DNA of 64,000 nucleotides from Acidobacteriota bacterium (GTDB taxonomy: Bacteria; Acidobacteriota; Vicinamibacteria; Vicinamibacterales; CAVVIG01): positions 40,354 through 104,353 of the forward strand of contig JADZED010000001.1 of assembly GCA_020850715.1 (NCBI GenBank). The letters run 5' to 3'. Below, piece by piece: positions 21,557-29,578 of the stretch; position 1 is the stretch's first letter; the number at the start of each line of letters is the position of its first letter. The notes below the pieces were generated by a model. The model saw only the letters and a list, made by a program, of their open reading frames with translations. It ran no database searches and had not been told where the DNA came from. A program made the translations under genes and the position numbers.

Positions 21557-24279
21557 GACACCTCCGATGCCGGTGCGACCCTGATGCGCGCATCGAGAAT
21601 CCGGCAGCCAAGGCCCGCCGGGCGCGCGATCACCGGATTCAGATCGAGCTCGACGATTTCCGGCACCTCCTCCGCAAGGCGCGATACCCGGAGGATCGTC
21701 TGGCGCAGCGCGGCAAGGTCGGCGCGCGGCCGGCCCCGGTAGCCGTCGAGCAGCGGGAATCCTCGGATCCCGCGGATCATTTCGTCGGCGTCCCAATCGG
21801 TGAGCGGAGACACGCGAAAACGGACATCGCCGAGCCAGTCGACGTCGACGCCGCCGAGTCCGAACGCGACCAGCGGACCGAACACCGGGTCGTGGCTGAT
21901 GCCGATCAGCATCTCGGCGCCGCCGCGAATCATTTCCTGGAGGAGCACGCCTTCGAAGGCGGCTGGATCGAGCGCGTGCCCGATGGCCTCGAGCTCGCCG
22001 AACGCGGTCCGTACCTCGTCGGGGCCCGTCAGATCGAGGCGAACGCCGCCGACGTCGGTCTTGTGCAGCACGGCCGCGCTCAGCAGCTTCGCGGCGACCG
22101 GATAGCCGAGACGCGCCGCTGCGGCAATCGCCTCCTCCGGGGTGTGCGTCACCGTCGAGGCGCTGGCCGGCAGATGGAAGGCGCGCAGCACCGCGTCGGT
22201 CTCGCCCCCTGTGAGCCACGTCGTTCCGCGCGCGGCAAGCGCCGCACGGCAGATCGCCCGGACGGCGGGTGCGTCCGCGTCCTCGAAGTCCCAGTAGAGG
22301 CTCGGCGGCTGGCGCCGCCAGGCGGCATAGTCGGCAATCCTGCCGAGCGCCCGCACCGCCTGCTCGGGAAACGCGTAGGTCGGAATCATCTCGGTGCCGG
22401 CCATGAGAGGGTGATCGCGGAGGCCGGCCGACATGAGGCAGGCGAGGACCGTCTTGCCCGCACCGCCGCCATGGCGCGCCCGTTCCACGCCGGCTGCGAT
22501 CGCCTGAACCACATCGAAGGCGCGAGCGGTATCGACCGGCGTGAAGAGCACGATCAGCGCATCGACTCCCTCGTCGGCCAGCACGGCTTCCAGCGCGCCC
22601 TGGACCTGCTCAGGGCCCGCCCCGGCCACCACGTCGACCGGATTGTGCAGGCTCGCGGTGGCCGGGAGCAGCGCCGCGAGCCGACCGAGCGTGACGGGAG
22701 CCAACTGCGCCATCGTGAGACCGGCGCCCTCGCAGGCGTCGGCGGCGAGGATTCCCGGCCCCCCGCCGTTGGTGACGATTGCCACCCGGCAGCCGCGCGG
22801 CAGCTCCTGCGAATCGAGCGCCGCGGCAATGTCGAACATCTCGTCGATCGTCTCGGCACGGATCACGCCGGTCTGATGAAAGAGCGCCGATACCGCCGCG
22901 TCGTTGCTGGCGAGCGCGGCCGTGTGGCTCCCCGCCGCGCGACTGCCGGCGCGCGTCCGACCGGCCTTGAGGGCGACGACCGGCTTGGTTCGCGCGACCC
23001 GGCGGGCGATCCGCGCAAATCGCCGCGGGTTTCCGAACGACTCGAGATACAGCAGGATCACGCCGGTGTCGGCGTCGTCCTCCCAGTATTCGAGCAGATC
23101 GTTGCCCGACACGTCGGCCTTGTTGCCCACGCTGACGAAGCCGGACAGGCCGATGTGACGCCCGCGCGCGAGTTCGAGGATGGCGATGCCCAGCGCGCCG
23201 CTCTGCGACGAGAATGCCACGCGCCCGGCGACCGGCATGATGGGCGAGAACGAGGCATTGAGACCGATGGCCGGGTTCAGCACGCCAAGGCAGTTGGGCC
23301 CGATCATCCGCATGCCGTAGCCGCGAACCTGGGCGAGGAGCGCCGCCTGCGCGCGTCTGCCTTCGTGGCCGGCTTCTGCGTAGCCAGCCGTGATCGTCAG
23401 CAGCGAGCGCACGCCGGCCGCCGCGCAATCGTCGACCACAGCGGGCACCACATCGACCGGAACGGCGACGACCGCCAGATCGATCGCCGGCGGCAGATCG
23501 CGCGCGGAGCGCACGGTCGGCAGCCCGCCGAGCATCTTTGCTCTCGGGTGCACCGCGTACACGTCTCCCTGCAGGCCCGCCTCACGCAGCGCGCGCAGGA
23601 TGCGGCTGCCGATCTTCGTCGGATCGCGCGACGCGCCGATCACCGCGACCGACGAAGGTTCCAGCAGCGGTCTCAGCGACGCGACGGTGGCGCGCTGCCG
23701 ACGCCGTTCGGCCGCGGCCACCCCCTCGAGCGGCAGGGTCAGCGACAGCTCCACTTCGGCGCATCCGTGCTCGACCCGGGCGCGAATCTGGAACCCAGAC
23801 TCCTTGAAGACCTCGAGCATGGCCGCGTTCTCGGCCAGCGTCGTCGCGTGGAAGCGCCCGAATCCGACGGAGGCCGCCTGAGCGGCCAGGTGCTCGAGCA
23901 GCAGCGTGCCCACGCCCTTGCCCTGCAGCCCGTCGGCAACCGCGAAGGAGGCCTCGGCCGTGCCTGCGTCGATCGCCATGTACGACGCGAGCGCGACGAT
24001 GCGCTCGCTGGAGCCGGAGCCGCGCGATGCAATCAGCGTCGAGCTGTGTGCGGGATCGGTCGTCTCGCAGAAGCGCCGAATGAGCGCCGCCGGCGGGAGG
24101 CTGACCGACAGAAATCGCCGGTACCGCGACTCGGGAGACAGGGCCTGAAAGAAGCGGGCGACCTCGTCGGCGTCGCCGACCCCCGCGGCTCGCACCGCCA
24201 CGACGGTGCCGTCGCGCAGCACAAGACGGCTGGGGCGCAGATCGTCGGCAGCCGGTGCGGGGCGATCGATCGTGCGCAT
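21553..24279 (-). CDS. GNAT acetyltransferase fused to ADP-forming acyl-CoA synthetase
   Basis: 908 residues. A GNAT domain (about 15-175, acetyl-CoA loop LQGKGVGTLLLEHLA) precedes an NDP-forming acyl-CoA synthetase: CoA-binding start VAVIGASRDPTKIG, catalytic-His segment SHTAALAS, succinyl-CoA ligase-like flavodoxin domain, and a C-terminal ATP-grasp domain (AAKLLSAAVLHKTDVGGV). Relatives are either protein acetyltransferases of the Pat type or acetate-producing, ATP-forming ligases. The intact His favours real ligase activity, which would use acetyl-CoA made by PFOR. ATG at 24279 was chosen by domain start; a near-perfect sigma-54 promoter ends 13 bases upstream. Confidence 0.88.
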   Translation of the reverse strand: MRTIDRPAPAADDLRPSRLVLRDGTVVAVRAAGVGDADEVARFFQALSPESRYRRFLSVSLPPAALIRRFCETTDPAHSSTLIASRGSGSSERIVALASYMAIDAGTAEASFAVADGLQGKGVGTLLLEHLAAQAASVGFGRFHATTLAENAAMLEVFKESGFQIRARVEHGCAEVELSLTLPLEGVAAAERRRQRATVASLRPLLEPSSVAVIGASRDPTKIGSRILRALREAGLQGDVYAVHPRAKMLGGLPTVRSARDLPPAIDLAVVAVPVDVVPAVVDDCAAAGVRSLLTITAGYAEAGHEGRRAQAALLAQVRGYGMRMIGPNCLGVLNPAIGLNASFSPIMPVAGRVAFSSQSGALGIAILELARGRHIGLSGFVSVGNKADVSGNDLLEYWEDDADTGVILLYLESFGNPRRFARIARRVARTKPVVALKAGRTRAGSRAAGSHTAALASNDAAVSALFHQTGVIRAETIDEMFDIAAALDSQELPRGCRVAIVTNGGGPGILAADACEGAGLTMAQLAPVTLGRLAALLPATASLHNPVDVVAGAGPEQVQGALEAVLADEGVDALIVLFTPVDTARAFDVVQAIAAGVERARHGGGAGKTVLACLMSAGLRDHPLMAGTEMIPTYAFPEQAVRALGRIADYAAWRRQPPSLYWDFEDADAPAVRAICRAALAARGTTWLTGGETDAVLRAFHLPASASTVTHTPEEAIAAAARLGYPVAAKLLSAAVLHKTDVGGVRLDLTGPDEVRTAFGELEAIGHALDPAAFEGVLLQEMIRGGAEMLIGISHDPVFGPLVAFGLGGVDVDWLGDVRFRVSPLTDWDADEMIRGIRGFPLLDGYRGRPRADLAALRQTILRVSRLAEEVPEIVELDLNPVIARPAGLGCRILDARIRVAPASEVS

Positions 24280-24291
24280 GCCGACCCTTGA

Positions 24292-24306
24292 GCAGCCGGC
24301 GTGCCA
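24292..24306 (-). promoter_or_regulatory. sigma-54 promoter of the acyl-CoA synthetase operon
   Basis: Minus-strand TGGCACG-CCGG-CTGC matches the consensus except C for the first T of the -12 element. The inferred start site is one base before the ATG at 24279, implying a leaderless transcript. It is divergent from the promoter at 24381-24396. Confidence 0.65.
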
Positions 24307-24380
24307 CCCGAGGCTGCCGGGAAGCCGTGAACGGCAGGACGCGGATGCTGGATCGTCCACGATATCGGCCCTCAGTTCGG

Positions 24381-24396
24381 CGGCACGCCTGTTGCT
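24381..24396 (+). promoter_or_regulatory. sigma-54 promoter of the small winged-helix-like gene
   Basis: CGGCACG-CCTG-TTGCT differs from the consensus only at the first base. The transcript would begin near 24407, 44 bases before the chosen ATG. ATCGT-CC-ACGAT, an inverted repeat at 24352-24363, lies between the two divergent promoters. Confidence 0.75.
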
Positions 24397-24450
24397 GCAA
24401 CGGTGTCGACGTCGGCAAGGCCTGCCAGCCGCCGGGCCAAGGAGCGGGAA

Positions 24451-24666
24451 ATGTTGGTCAGCGAATCGACCATGGAACCGGCCATCGAAGATTGGCTGTG
24501 CATCGTACGGGGCGAATTCCAGGAGGTCCCGGGGTTGTACCTCACGAAGGCGCAGGCCCGAAGACTCTGGGGGCTCGACATCGCCACCTGCGACGCACTC
24601 TTCGACGCGCTCGTCGATCAGCGATTTCTCGCTCTGACGCCGGGCGGCCAGTACTTCCGGCCCTGA
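24451..24666 (+). CDS. small winged-helix-like protein, unknown family
   Basis: 71 residues. The pattern RGEFQEVPGLYLTKAQARR followed by LW, then FDALVDQRFL, suggests a helix-turn-helix/winged-helix mini-domain. It has a clear paralogue at 54097-54360 (RAEFEEMPGLALTTSQAARL, then W, then LEALVRDGFL). Function unknown; a small transcription factor is the best guess. ATG at 24451 follows AAGGAGCGGGAA; an upstream GTG at 24403 falls ahead of the predicted transcript start. A strong sigma-54 promoter precedes it. Confidence 0.7.
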   Translation: MLVSESTMEPAIEDWLCIVRGEFQEVPGLYLTKAQARRLWGLDIATCDALFDALVDQRFLALTPGGQYFRP

Positions 24667-24695
24667 ACCTCGCTCGACGCGGCTGTCCCGGAACC

Positions 24696-24755
24696 GGGCT
24701 GGCGTCTTGCACGTCTCCTGGTTCCGGCGGGCTCCAGCGCCCGCCCACTGGAACC
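24696..24755 (+). promoter_or_regulatory. weak -24/-12 match followed by a leader hairpin
   Basis: GGGCTGG-CGTC-TTGCA (24696-24711) keeps GG, C and TTGCA of a sigma-54 promoter but is weak in the middle. Just downstream, GGTTCC-GGCGGGC (24720-24732) can pair with GCCCGCC and GGAACC (24739-24755) to form a long stem-loop immediately before the DUF4342 ribosome binding region. Confidence 0.35.
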
Positions 24756-24767
24756 GCGGGGGCCTGC

Positions 24768-25055
24768 ATGTCCGAAAACACCGACAGAACGACGTGGGAA
24801 TCCTTCAAGGCGGAGGGGGAGCATGTGTTCCAGCGGATCAAGGAGTTGATCCGTGAGGGCAACGTGCGCCGCGTGATCATCGAACACGACGGCAGGACGG
24901 TGGCCGAATTCCCGTTGACTGCCGGCGTCATCGGCGCCGTCCTCGCGCCGGTGCTCGCCGCCATCGGCGCGCTGGTCGCCGTGCTCAAGGACTGCACCAT
25001 CAAGGTCGAACGCGCCGGCGGACGCAGCTCGGCGTCCGACGCGAAGGCGAGCTGA
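24768..25055 (+). CDS. DUF4342 small membrane-associated protein
   Basis: 95 residues. WESFKAEGEHVFQRIKELI is an amphipathic helix, VRRVIIEHDGRTVAEFP a short beta segment, and GVIGAVLAPVLAAIGALVAV a probable membrane helix (about 50-70). This is the DUF4342 layout; the family has no proven function. ATG at 24768 was chosen because the domain begins there. It converges on a Usp gene with only four bases between stops. Confidence 0.8.
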   Translation: MSENTDRTTWESFKAEGEHVFQRIKELIREGNVRRVIIEHDGRTVAEFPLTAGVIGAVLAPVLAAIGALVAVLKDCTIKVERAGGRSSASDAKAS

Positions 25056-25059
25056 GCGC

Positions 25060-25989
25060 CTATCGCGGGCGCCAGCGGGGCGGATACGCGAGAACTGGCA
25101 CCGCGGCGCGCGACAGCACGTGGTACGAGATCGATCCCCGCGCGGTCCCGAACCAGCCGGCGCGGTCGCGGAGCGCCGTGACGATCAACCCGGCGCGCTC
25201 GAGGGAGGCGAACGCCGCTATCTGGTCGGCGATTCTGCCCTGCATGACGTGCGTCGTGGTCGCCATGCGGTTCCTCACCAAGTCGGCCAGCCGATCGATC
25301 TGACGGCGGGCCAGGGCCAGGCGCCTGCGTTCGAGCGCCGCGAGATCCCCCTTCAGCCATCGCGGCACCGGAAGCGGTTCGACGACGTTGAGCAGCAGCA
25401 GCGAGGCGCCGAACCATTCGGCGATTCGGGCGGCGTGCCGGACCTCGCGGGAACCATCGGCGTCGAGCTCGATCGCTGCCACGATCTCGGCGCCGGGCCA
25501 CGACGCCGCGATCCCTTCCCCGGGCGTCCCGGCCGGCGGCACCACGAGCACCGGCACGGCGGCCTGCTGCAGGATCCTGAGCGCCGTCGAGCCGAGGACG
25601 AGCCGCTCTGCGCCGGTCAGCCCCTGCGTGCCGACGACGATCAGATCTGAACGGCCGTGAGAGGCTGCTTCGAGCAGCACGTCGCTCGCCCGGCCGACGG
25701 CGGCACGCGCGGTCACGTGTCGTGGCGTGCCGGCTCCGTTCAGCGTCCCGGCAATGAACGTCTTCAATTCGGCCGCACTGCGCCGGGCCACGCCACGATC
25801 GTGCAGGGCCGCGGCCGCGGCCGACACCAGTAGCGGATCGTTCGCGTAGATGACTTTGAGCGCGCCGCCGCCGTGCCTGGCGACGACGTCTGCGTGCCGC
25901 AGGGCCCGCCGCGATTCTTCCGAGAAGTCGACCCCGCACAGCACGGATCGGAAGCCAGGCCATCGCACGGCTCGTCTGCTCATCGCCAT
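25060..25989 (-). CDS. tandem-domain universal stress protein
   Basis: 309 residues, two Usp domains. The first (about 14-150) has an intact ATP-binding signature GTQGLTGAERLVLGS. In the second (about 160-300) the corresponding segment (TALRDRAGWFGTARGS) is degenerate, so probably only one half binds nucleotide. ATG at 25989, or 25983 two codons later. It is divergent from the receiver at 26137. No -24/-12 promoter was seen in front of it. Confidence 0.88.
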   Translation of the reverse strand: MAMSRRAVRWPGFRSVLCGVDFSEESRRALRHADVVARHGGGALKVIYANDPLLVSAAAAALHDRGVARRSAAELKTFIAGTLNGAGTPRHVTARAAVGRASDVLLEAASHGRSDLIVVGTQGLTGAERLVLGSTALRILQQAAVPVLVVPPAGTPGEGIAASWPGAEIVAAIELDADGSREVRHAARIAEWFGASLLLLNVVEPLPVPRWLKGDLAALERRRLALARRQIDRLADLVRNRMATTTHVMQGRIADQIAAFASLERAGLIVTALRDRAGWFGTARGSISYHVLSRAAVPVLAYPPRWRPR

Positions 25990-26136
25990 GCCCCACTATA
26001 ACTCCCCGTCCCGAAAGCCGGCGCGCGGGCCGAACGGCATCGTTCTTGGACTGGGAGCCCAATCCGCCCGGGTGGGCGCTCCTGTATGCTGATACGCGGC
26101 ACCGAACGTACGGAACACCCGGAAATCTTTCGCACG

Positions 26137-26520
26137 ATGACGGAAAAATTCCCGCCGCTTCGTGTCCTCATCGTCGACGACGAACTGCTGATTCGCTGGT
26201 CGATCGCTGAAACGCTCTCGCTTGCCGGACACTCGGTGGTGCAGGCAGCCGACGGTGCAGGCGCCATCGCGGCGCTGACGCCGCCCAACGCGCCGATCGA
26301 CGCGATCGTCCTCGATTACCGGCTGCCCGATTCGGACGACTTCAGGCTTCTCGAACGCGTGCGGGCGCTGGCGCCGGCCAGCCCGGTTGTCCTCGTCACG
26401 GCGCACGGCTCCGCCGAGATCGACAGTGGCGCGCTGGCGCGCGGAGTATACGCGATCGTCAAGAAGCCGTTTGACGTCAACGAACTGACGGGTCTCCTCT
26501 CGAGAGCCTGCAGCCGCTGA
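26137..26520 (+). CDS. single-domain response regulator (NtrC-type receiver)
   Basis: 127 residues from ATG; an ATG at 26086 would add 17 residues. Receiver only: VLIVDDELLIRW, phospho-acceptor Asp60 in AIVLDYRLPD, Lys in IVKKPFD. Closely similar to the lone receiver at 18612 and to the receiver of the sigma-54 regulator at 14824, so the three may share the FixL-like kinase. CCGGAAATCT at 26119-26128, just before the start, resembles the palindrome core described at 14761. Confidence 0.82.
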   Translation: MTEKFPPLRVLIVDDELLIRWSIAETLSLAGHSVVQAADGAGAIAALTPPNAPIDAIVLDYRLPDSDDFRLLERVRALAPASPVVLVTAHGSAEIDSGALARGVYAIVKKPFDVNELTGLLSRACSR

Positions 26521-26608
26521 TCCTGGCGGCGTCTCTCCACGGGCTGCCGGCCTGCATTGCACCCGGCGGTTGAGCTGCCGGACTCCACGCCTCCCGCCCC
26601 GTATTCTC

Positions 26609-26623
26609 TGGCACCGCCGTTGC
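26609..26623 (+). promoter_or_regulatory. sigma-54 promoter of the cyclopropane synthase gene
   Basis: TGGCACC-GCCG-TTGC matches all conserved -24/-12 positions except the purine at position 7. The inferred transcript starts two bases before the ATG at 26637, again suggesting a leaderless message. Confidence 0.75.
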
Positions 26624-26636
26624 GAAAATCGAGAGC

Positions 26637-27863
26637 ATGAAGGCGCCCGATTACCCACATACCCGCGCGACGCTCTACGCGGACGCACGTCCGGCCACCG
26701 CCTCGACGGCGGCCGATCGCTGGGCGTTGCGGAGGATTCGGGCGCAGCTGGGCGCGGCGGCCGTGCGCCTGGCGTTGTGGGACGGCTTCGTCCTGGAGCC
26801 CGCCCGCGGCCCCGCGCTGGGCACGATCTCGGTGCGAACCCGTCGCGCACTGTTCAGCTGGCTCTGGGATCCCGAGCTGAACTTCGGCGAAGGCTACATG
26901 GAAGGCAGCATCGACATACACGGCGATTTGCCGCGGCTGCTCGAGGAGAGCTATCGGGCGCTGCCGTCGCCGGGCGCGCGCCCCTGGTGGCGCTCGCAGC
27001 CGGTCAACGATGTGCGCGCCGCGCGCGAGCACGTGCACCGGCACTACGACCTGGGCAACGACTTCTACCGGCTGTGGCTCGACCGCGAGATGGTGTACAC
27101 CTGTGCGTACTTCCCGGAGCGGACCGCGTCGCTCGAGGACGCCCAACTGGCCAAGATGGACCTGGTCTGCCGCAAGCTGCGCCTGCAGCCGGGAGAGCGC
27201 GTCGTCGAGGCCGGCTGCGGCTGGGGATCGCTGGCGCTCCACATGGCGCGCCACTACGGCGTCACCGTCCGCGCCTTCAATCTCTCATCCGAGCAGATCG
27301 CGTATGCGCGAGCGCGGGCGCGCGAGGAAGCGATGGCCTGGCGCGTCGAGTTCGTCGAGGACGACTACCGGAACATCACGGGCCAGTACGACGCGTTCGT
27401 GTCGGTCGGCATGCTCGAGCACGTCGGCAAACCTGATTACGGGACCTTCGGCGACGTGATGCACCGATCGCTGAACGGAGCCGGCCGCGCGCTGCTGCAC
27501 TTCATCGGACGCAACCAGGCTGCTCCGCTCAATGCCTGGATTCGCAAGCGGATCTTCCCGGGCGCGTATGCGCCGACGCTGCGCGAGGTATTCGAGCGCG
27601 TGCTCGAGCCGCACGACTTCTCGGTGCTCGACGTCGAGAACCTCCGCCTCCACTACGCGAAGACGCTGGAGCACTGGCGGCTCAGGTTCGACCGATCGCG
27701 CGGCGCGGCGGTGGCGATGTTCGACGAGACGTTCGCGCGTGCATGGGAGCTGTATCTCGCCGGCTCGCAGGCCTCCTTCAGCACGGGAGGCATGCAGCTG
27801 TTCCAGGTCGTTGCCGCCCGCGGGGCCGCGAACTCGATTCCCTGGACGCGCGTCAGCGGCTGA
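26637..27863 (+). CDS. cfa: cyclopropane-fatty-acyl-phospholipid synthase
   Basis: 408 residues. It moves a methylene group from S-adenosylmethionine to double bonds in membrane lipid acyl chains. Signatures: HRHYDLGNDFYRLWLD, YTCAYFPE, the SAM site VVEAGCGWGSLALHMA and the bicarbonate/active-site region SVGMLEHVGKPDYGTF. Length and order match the family. Cyclopropanation typically hardens membranes in stationary or stressed cells. A sigma-54 promoter lies directly upstream; a geranylgeranyl-reductase-like gene follows 16 bases later. Confidence 0.92.
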   Translation: MKAPDYPHTRATLYADARPATASTAADRWALRRIRAQLGAAAVRLALWDGFVLEPARGPALGTISVRTRRALFSWLWDPELNFGEGYMEGSIDIHGDLPRLLEESYRALPSPGARPWWRSQPVNDVRAAREHVHRHYDLGNDFYRLWLDREMVYTCAYFPERTASLEDAQLAKMDLVCRKLRLQPGERVVEAGCGWGSLALHMARHYGVTVRAFNLSSEQIAYARARAREEAMAWRVEFVEDDYRNITGQYDAFVSVGMLEHVGKPDYGTFGDVMHRSLNGAGRALLHFIGRNQAAPLNAWIRKRIFPGAYAPTLREVFERVLEPHDFSVLDVENLRLHYAKTLEHWRLRFDRSRGAAVAMFDETFARAWELYLAGSQASFSTGGMQLFQVVAARGAANSIPWTRVSG

Positions 27864-27879
27864 CGCATGGAGCACGCTG

Positions 27880-29004
27880 GTGGAGTATTGCGACGCGCTG
27901 ATCGTCGGCGGCGGCCCGGCCGGGTCGTCGTGCGCCTGGATGCTGAGCCGCGCCGGCCTGGACGTCGTGGTGCTGGATCGCGCGCGCTTCCCGCGCGACA
28001 AGGTCTGCGCCGGATGGATTACCCCGCAGGTGATCGCCGAGCTCGACATCGATCCCGGCGACTATGCGCAGACGCGCACATGGCAGCCGATCACGGGCTT
28101 CGAAGTCGGCCTGATCGGGTCTGATCATTCGGTCGCCGCCTCCTACGAGCGCCCGATCAGCTTCGGGATCCGGCGCTGCGAGTTCGACGACTTCCTGCTG
28201 CGCCGATCGGGCGCGCGGCTGCGCCTCGGCGCGGAAACGGCGTCGCTCCGGCGCGTCGGCGCATGCTGGATTGCCGACGACGCGCTCTGCGCGCCGGTGT
28301 TGATCGGCGCCGGCGGCCACTTCTGTCCCGTCGCGCGCCTGCTCAACGGCACAGACCTCACGGCGATTGTCGCCGCCCGGGAGATCGAGATGCTGCTCGA
28401 CGACGGGGAGGCCGGCGCCTCGCCCGTCGATCCGGCGCGGCCGGAGCTCTACTTCTGCCGCGATCTGCAGGGTTACGGATGGTGCGTGCGCAAGGGCGCG
28501 TACCTGAACGTCGGCTTCGGCCGCCGCGATCCGCGCGCCCTTCCGGCCGACACGGCGGCATTCGTCGAGTTCCTCCGTGCGCGGCGCCGCCTTCCGCCTG
28601 CGGCGTCTTCGTCGGCCTGGCATGGCCACGCGTACCGGCTCGCGCCCGACGCGGTCGCACGTCGGATCGTGGATCACGGCGTCCTGCTGGCGGGTGATTC
28701 GGCGGGCGTCGCCTACGGTGAGAGCGGCGAGGGCATACGTCCGGCGATCGAATCGGGGCTGCTGGCCGCCTCCACGATCATCGAGGCGGCGGGACATTAT
28801 GACCGCGACCGGCTGCAGCCCTACGCCGACAGTCTTCGCCGCCGCCTTGGCGCGAGCGCGGCCGCCGGCCGGCTCTCGGCCATCGTCGCCGCCGCCCTGC
28901 CTGCCGCCGTCGCGCGGAGGCTGCTCGCGAGCCGCTGGTTCGTGCGGCACGTCGTGCTGGACCGCTGGTTCCTGCACACCAGCGACGTCGCGCTCGTTGC
29001 GTGA
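27880..29004 (+). CDS. FAD oxidoreductase, geranylgeranyl reductase family
   Basis: 374 residues from GTG, with GGAG seven bases upstream. N-terminal dinucleotide fold ALIVGGGPAGSSCAWMLSRA and FPRDKVCAGWITP are typical of the geranylgeranyl reductase group of flavoproteins, with the second FAD motif GVLLAGDSAGVAYGESGEGI. These enzymes reduce double bonds of isoprenoid or other lipid chains, or hydroxylate. Placed right after cyclopropane synthase it probably also works on membrane lipids; the substrate is not known. Cysteines around 40 and 130 are worth checking as redox pairs. Confidence 0.8.
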   Translation: MEYCDALIVGGGPAGSSCAWMLSRAGLDVVVLDRARFPRDKVCAGWITPQVIAELDIDPGDYAQTRTWQPITGFEVGLIGSDHSVAASYERPISFGIRRCEFDDFLLRRSGARLRLGAETASLRRVGACWIADDALCAPVLIGAGGHFCPVARLLNGTDLTAIVAAREIEMLLDDGEAGASPVDPARPELYFCRDLQGYGWCVRKGAYLNVGFGRRDPRALPADTAAFVEFLRARRRLPPAASSSAWHGHAYRLAPDAVARRIVDHGVLLAGDSAGVAYGESGEGIRPAIESGLLAASTIIEAAGHYDRDRLQPYADSLRRRLGASAAAGRLSAIVAAALPAAVARRLLASRWFVRHVVLDRWFLHTSDVALVA

Positions 29005-29093
29005 TCGCCCTCTGCCTCTTCCCCTCCCTCCATCCTCCCATCGCGTCCTGCCCGTTCCGCGTCCCGAAAGATCGACGCGGCCCGGCGCGGCCG

Positions 29094-29450
29094 TCAACGG
29101 TCTCCGGCCTCTGCATTTCTGAAGCGCAGGATCGCCGCGTCGCCTTCGTCGGACTCGATCTGCAGCGCCACGTCCGCCCCTTCGTTGGTCCGCTCGATGC
29201 GCACGTGCGTCGGCGCATGGATGATGTGGGTGATGTGCTCGCCGTCGCCGCGCGATGCCGCGATGGTGATGATCGGGTCCGACGAAGCGATCTCCGCAGT
29301 GACTCCTCGAAGCGGCAGCTCGCGGAACTGCGGTTGGGCCCCAATCGCGGAGCCGAGGACGTCGAGCGACACGAGCCAGCCTTCATGAGCGGCGCTGAAC
29401 TCGTCGAGGGCTCGCGGCCAGTCTCGCTGCGGGATTTCGATGGTGCGCAT
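29094..29450 (-). CDS. DUF5335-like protein, unknown function
   Basis: 118 residues, acidic, with alternating beta strands and a helix: IPQRDWPRALDEFSAAHEGW at the start, VSLDVLG and ITHIIHAPTHVRIER in the middle. It resembles DUF5335, a family often found beside stress genes. The ATG follows a perfect AGGAGG. A sigma-54 promoter lies upstream, divergent from that of the phosphoribosyltransferase fusion. Confidence 0.72.
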   Translation of the reverse strand: MRTIEIPQRDWPRALDEFSAAHEGWLVSLDVLGSAIGAQPQFRELPLRGVTAEIASSDPIITIAASRGDGEHITHIIHAPTHVRIERTNEGADVALQIESDEGDAAILRFRNAEAGDR

Positions 29451-29485
29451 ACCGCCTCCTTCAGCTCCTGAACAGCGGTACACAG

Positions 29486-29500
29486 GCAAACGCGATACCG
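29486..29500 (-). promoter_or_regulatory. sigma-54 promoter of the DUF5335-like gene
   Basis: Minus-strand CGGTATC-GCGT-TTGC keeps GG, A, T and TTGC of the consensus. The start would be near 29474, giving a 24-base leader that contains AGGAGG. Confidence 0.6.
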
Positions 29501-29534
29501 CCCAGGCCGCCCGGCCGCGTCGGCAGCCGCGCGC

Positions 29535-29549
29535 TGGCATCGGTGTTGC
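29535..29549 (+). promoter_or_regulatory. sigma-54 promoter of the phosphoribosyltransferase-esterase gene
   Basis: TGGCATC-GGTG-TTGC matches every strongly conserved position. The start would be near 29561, 18 bases before the ATG, with AGGAGG in between. It is 35 bases from the divergent promoter at 29486-29500. Confidence 0.78.
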
Positions 29550-29578
29550 GAGTCGAATTCGCATCTCAGGAGGCAGCA

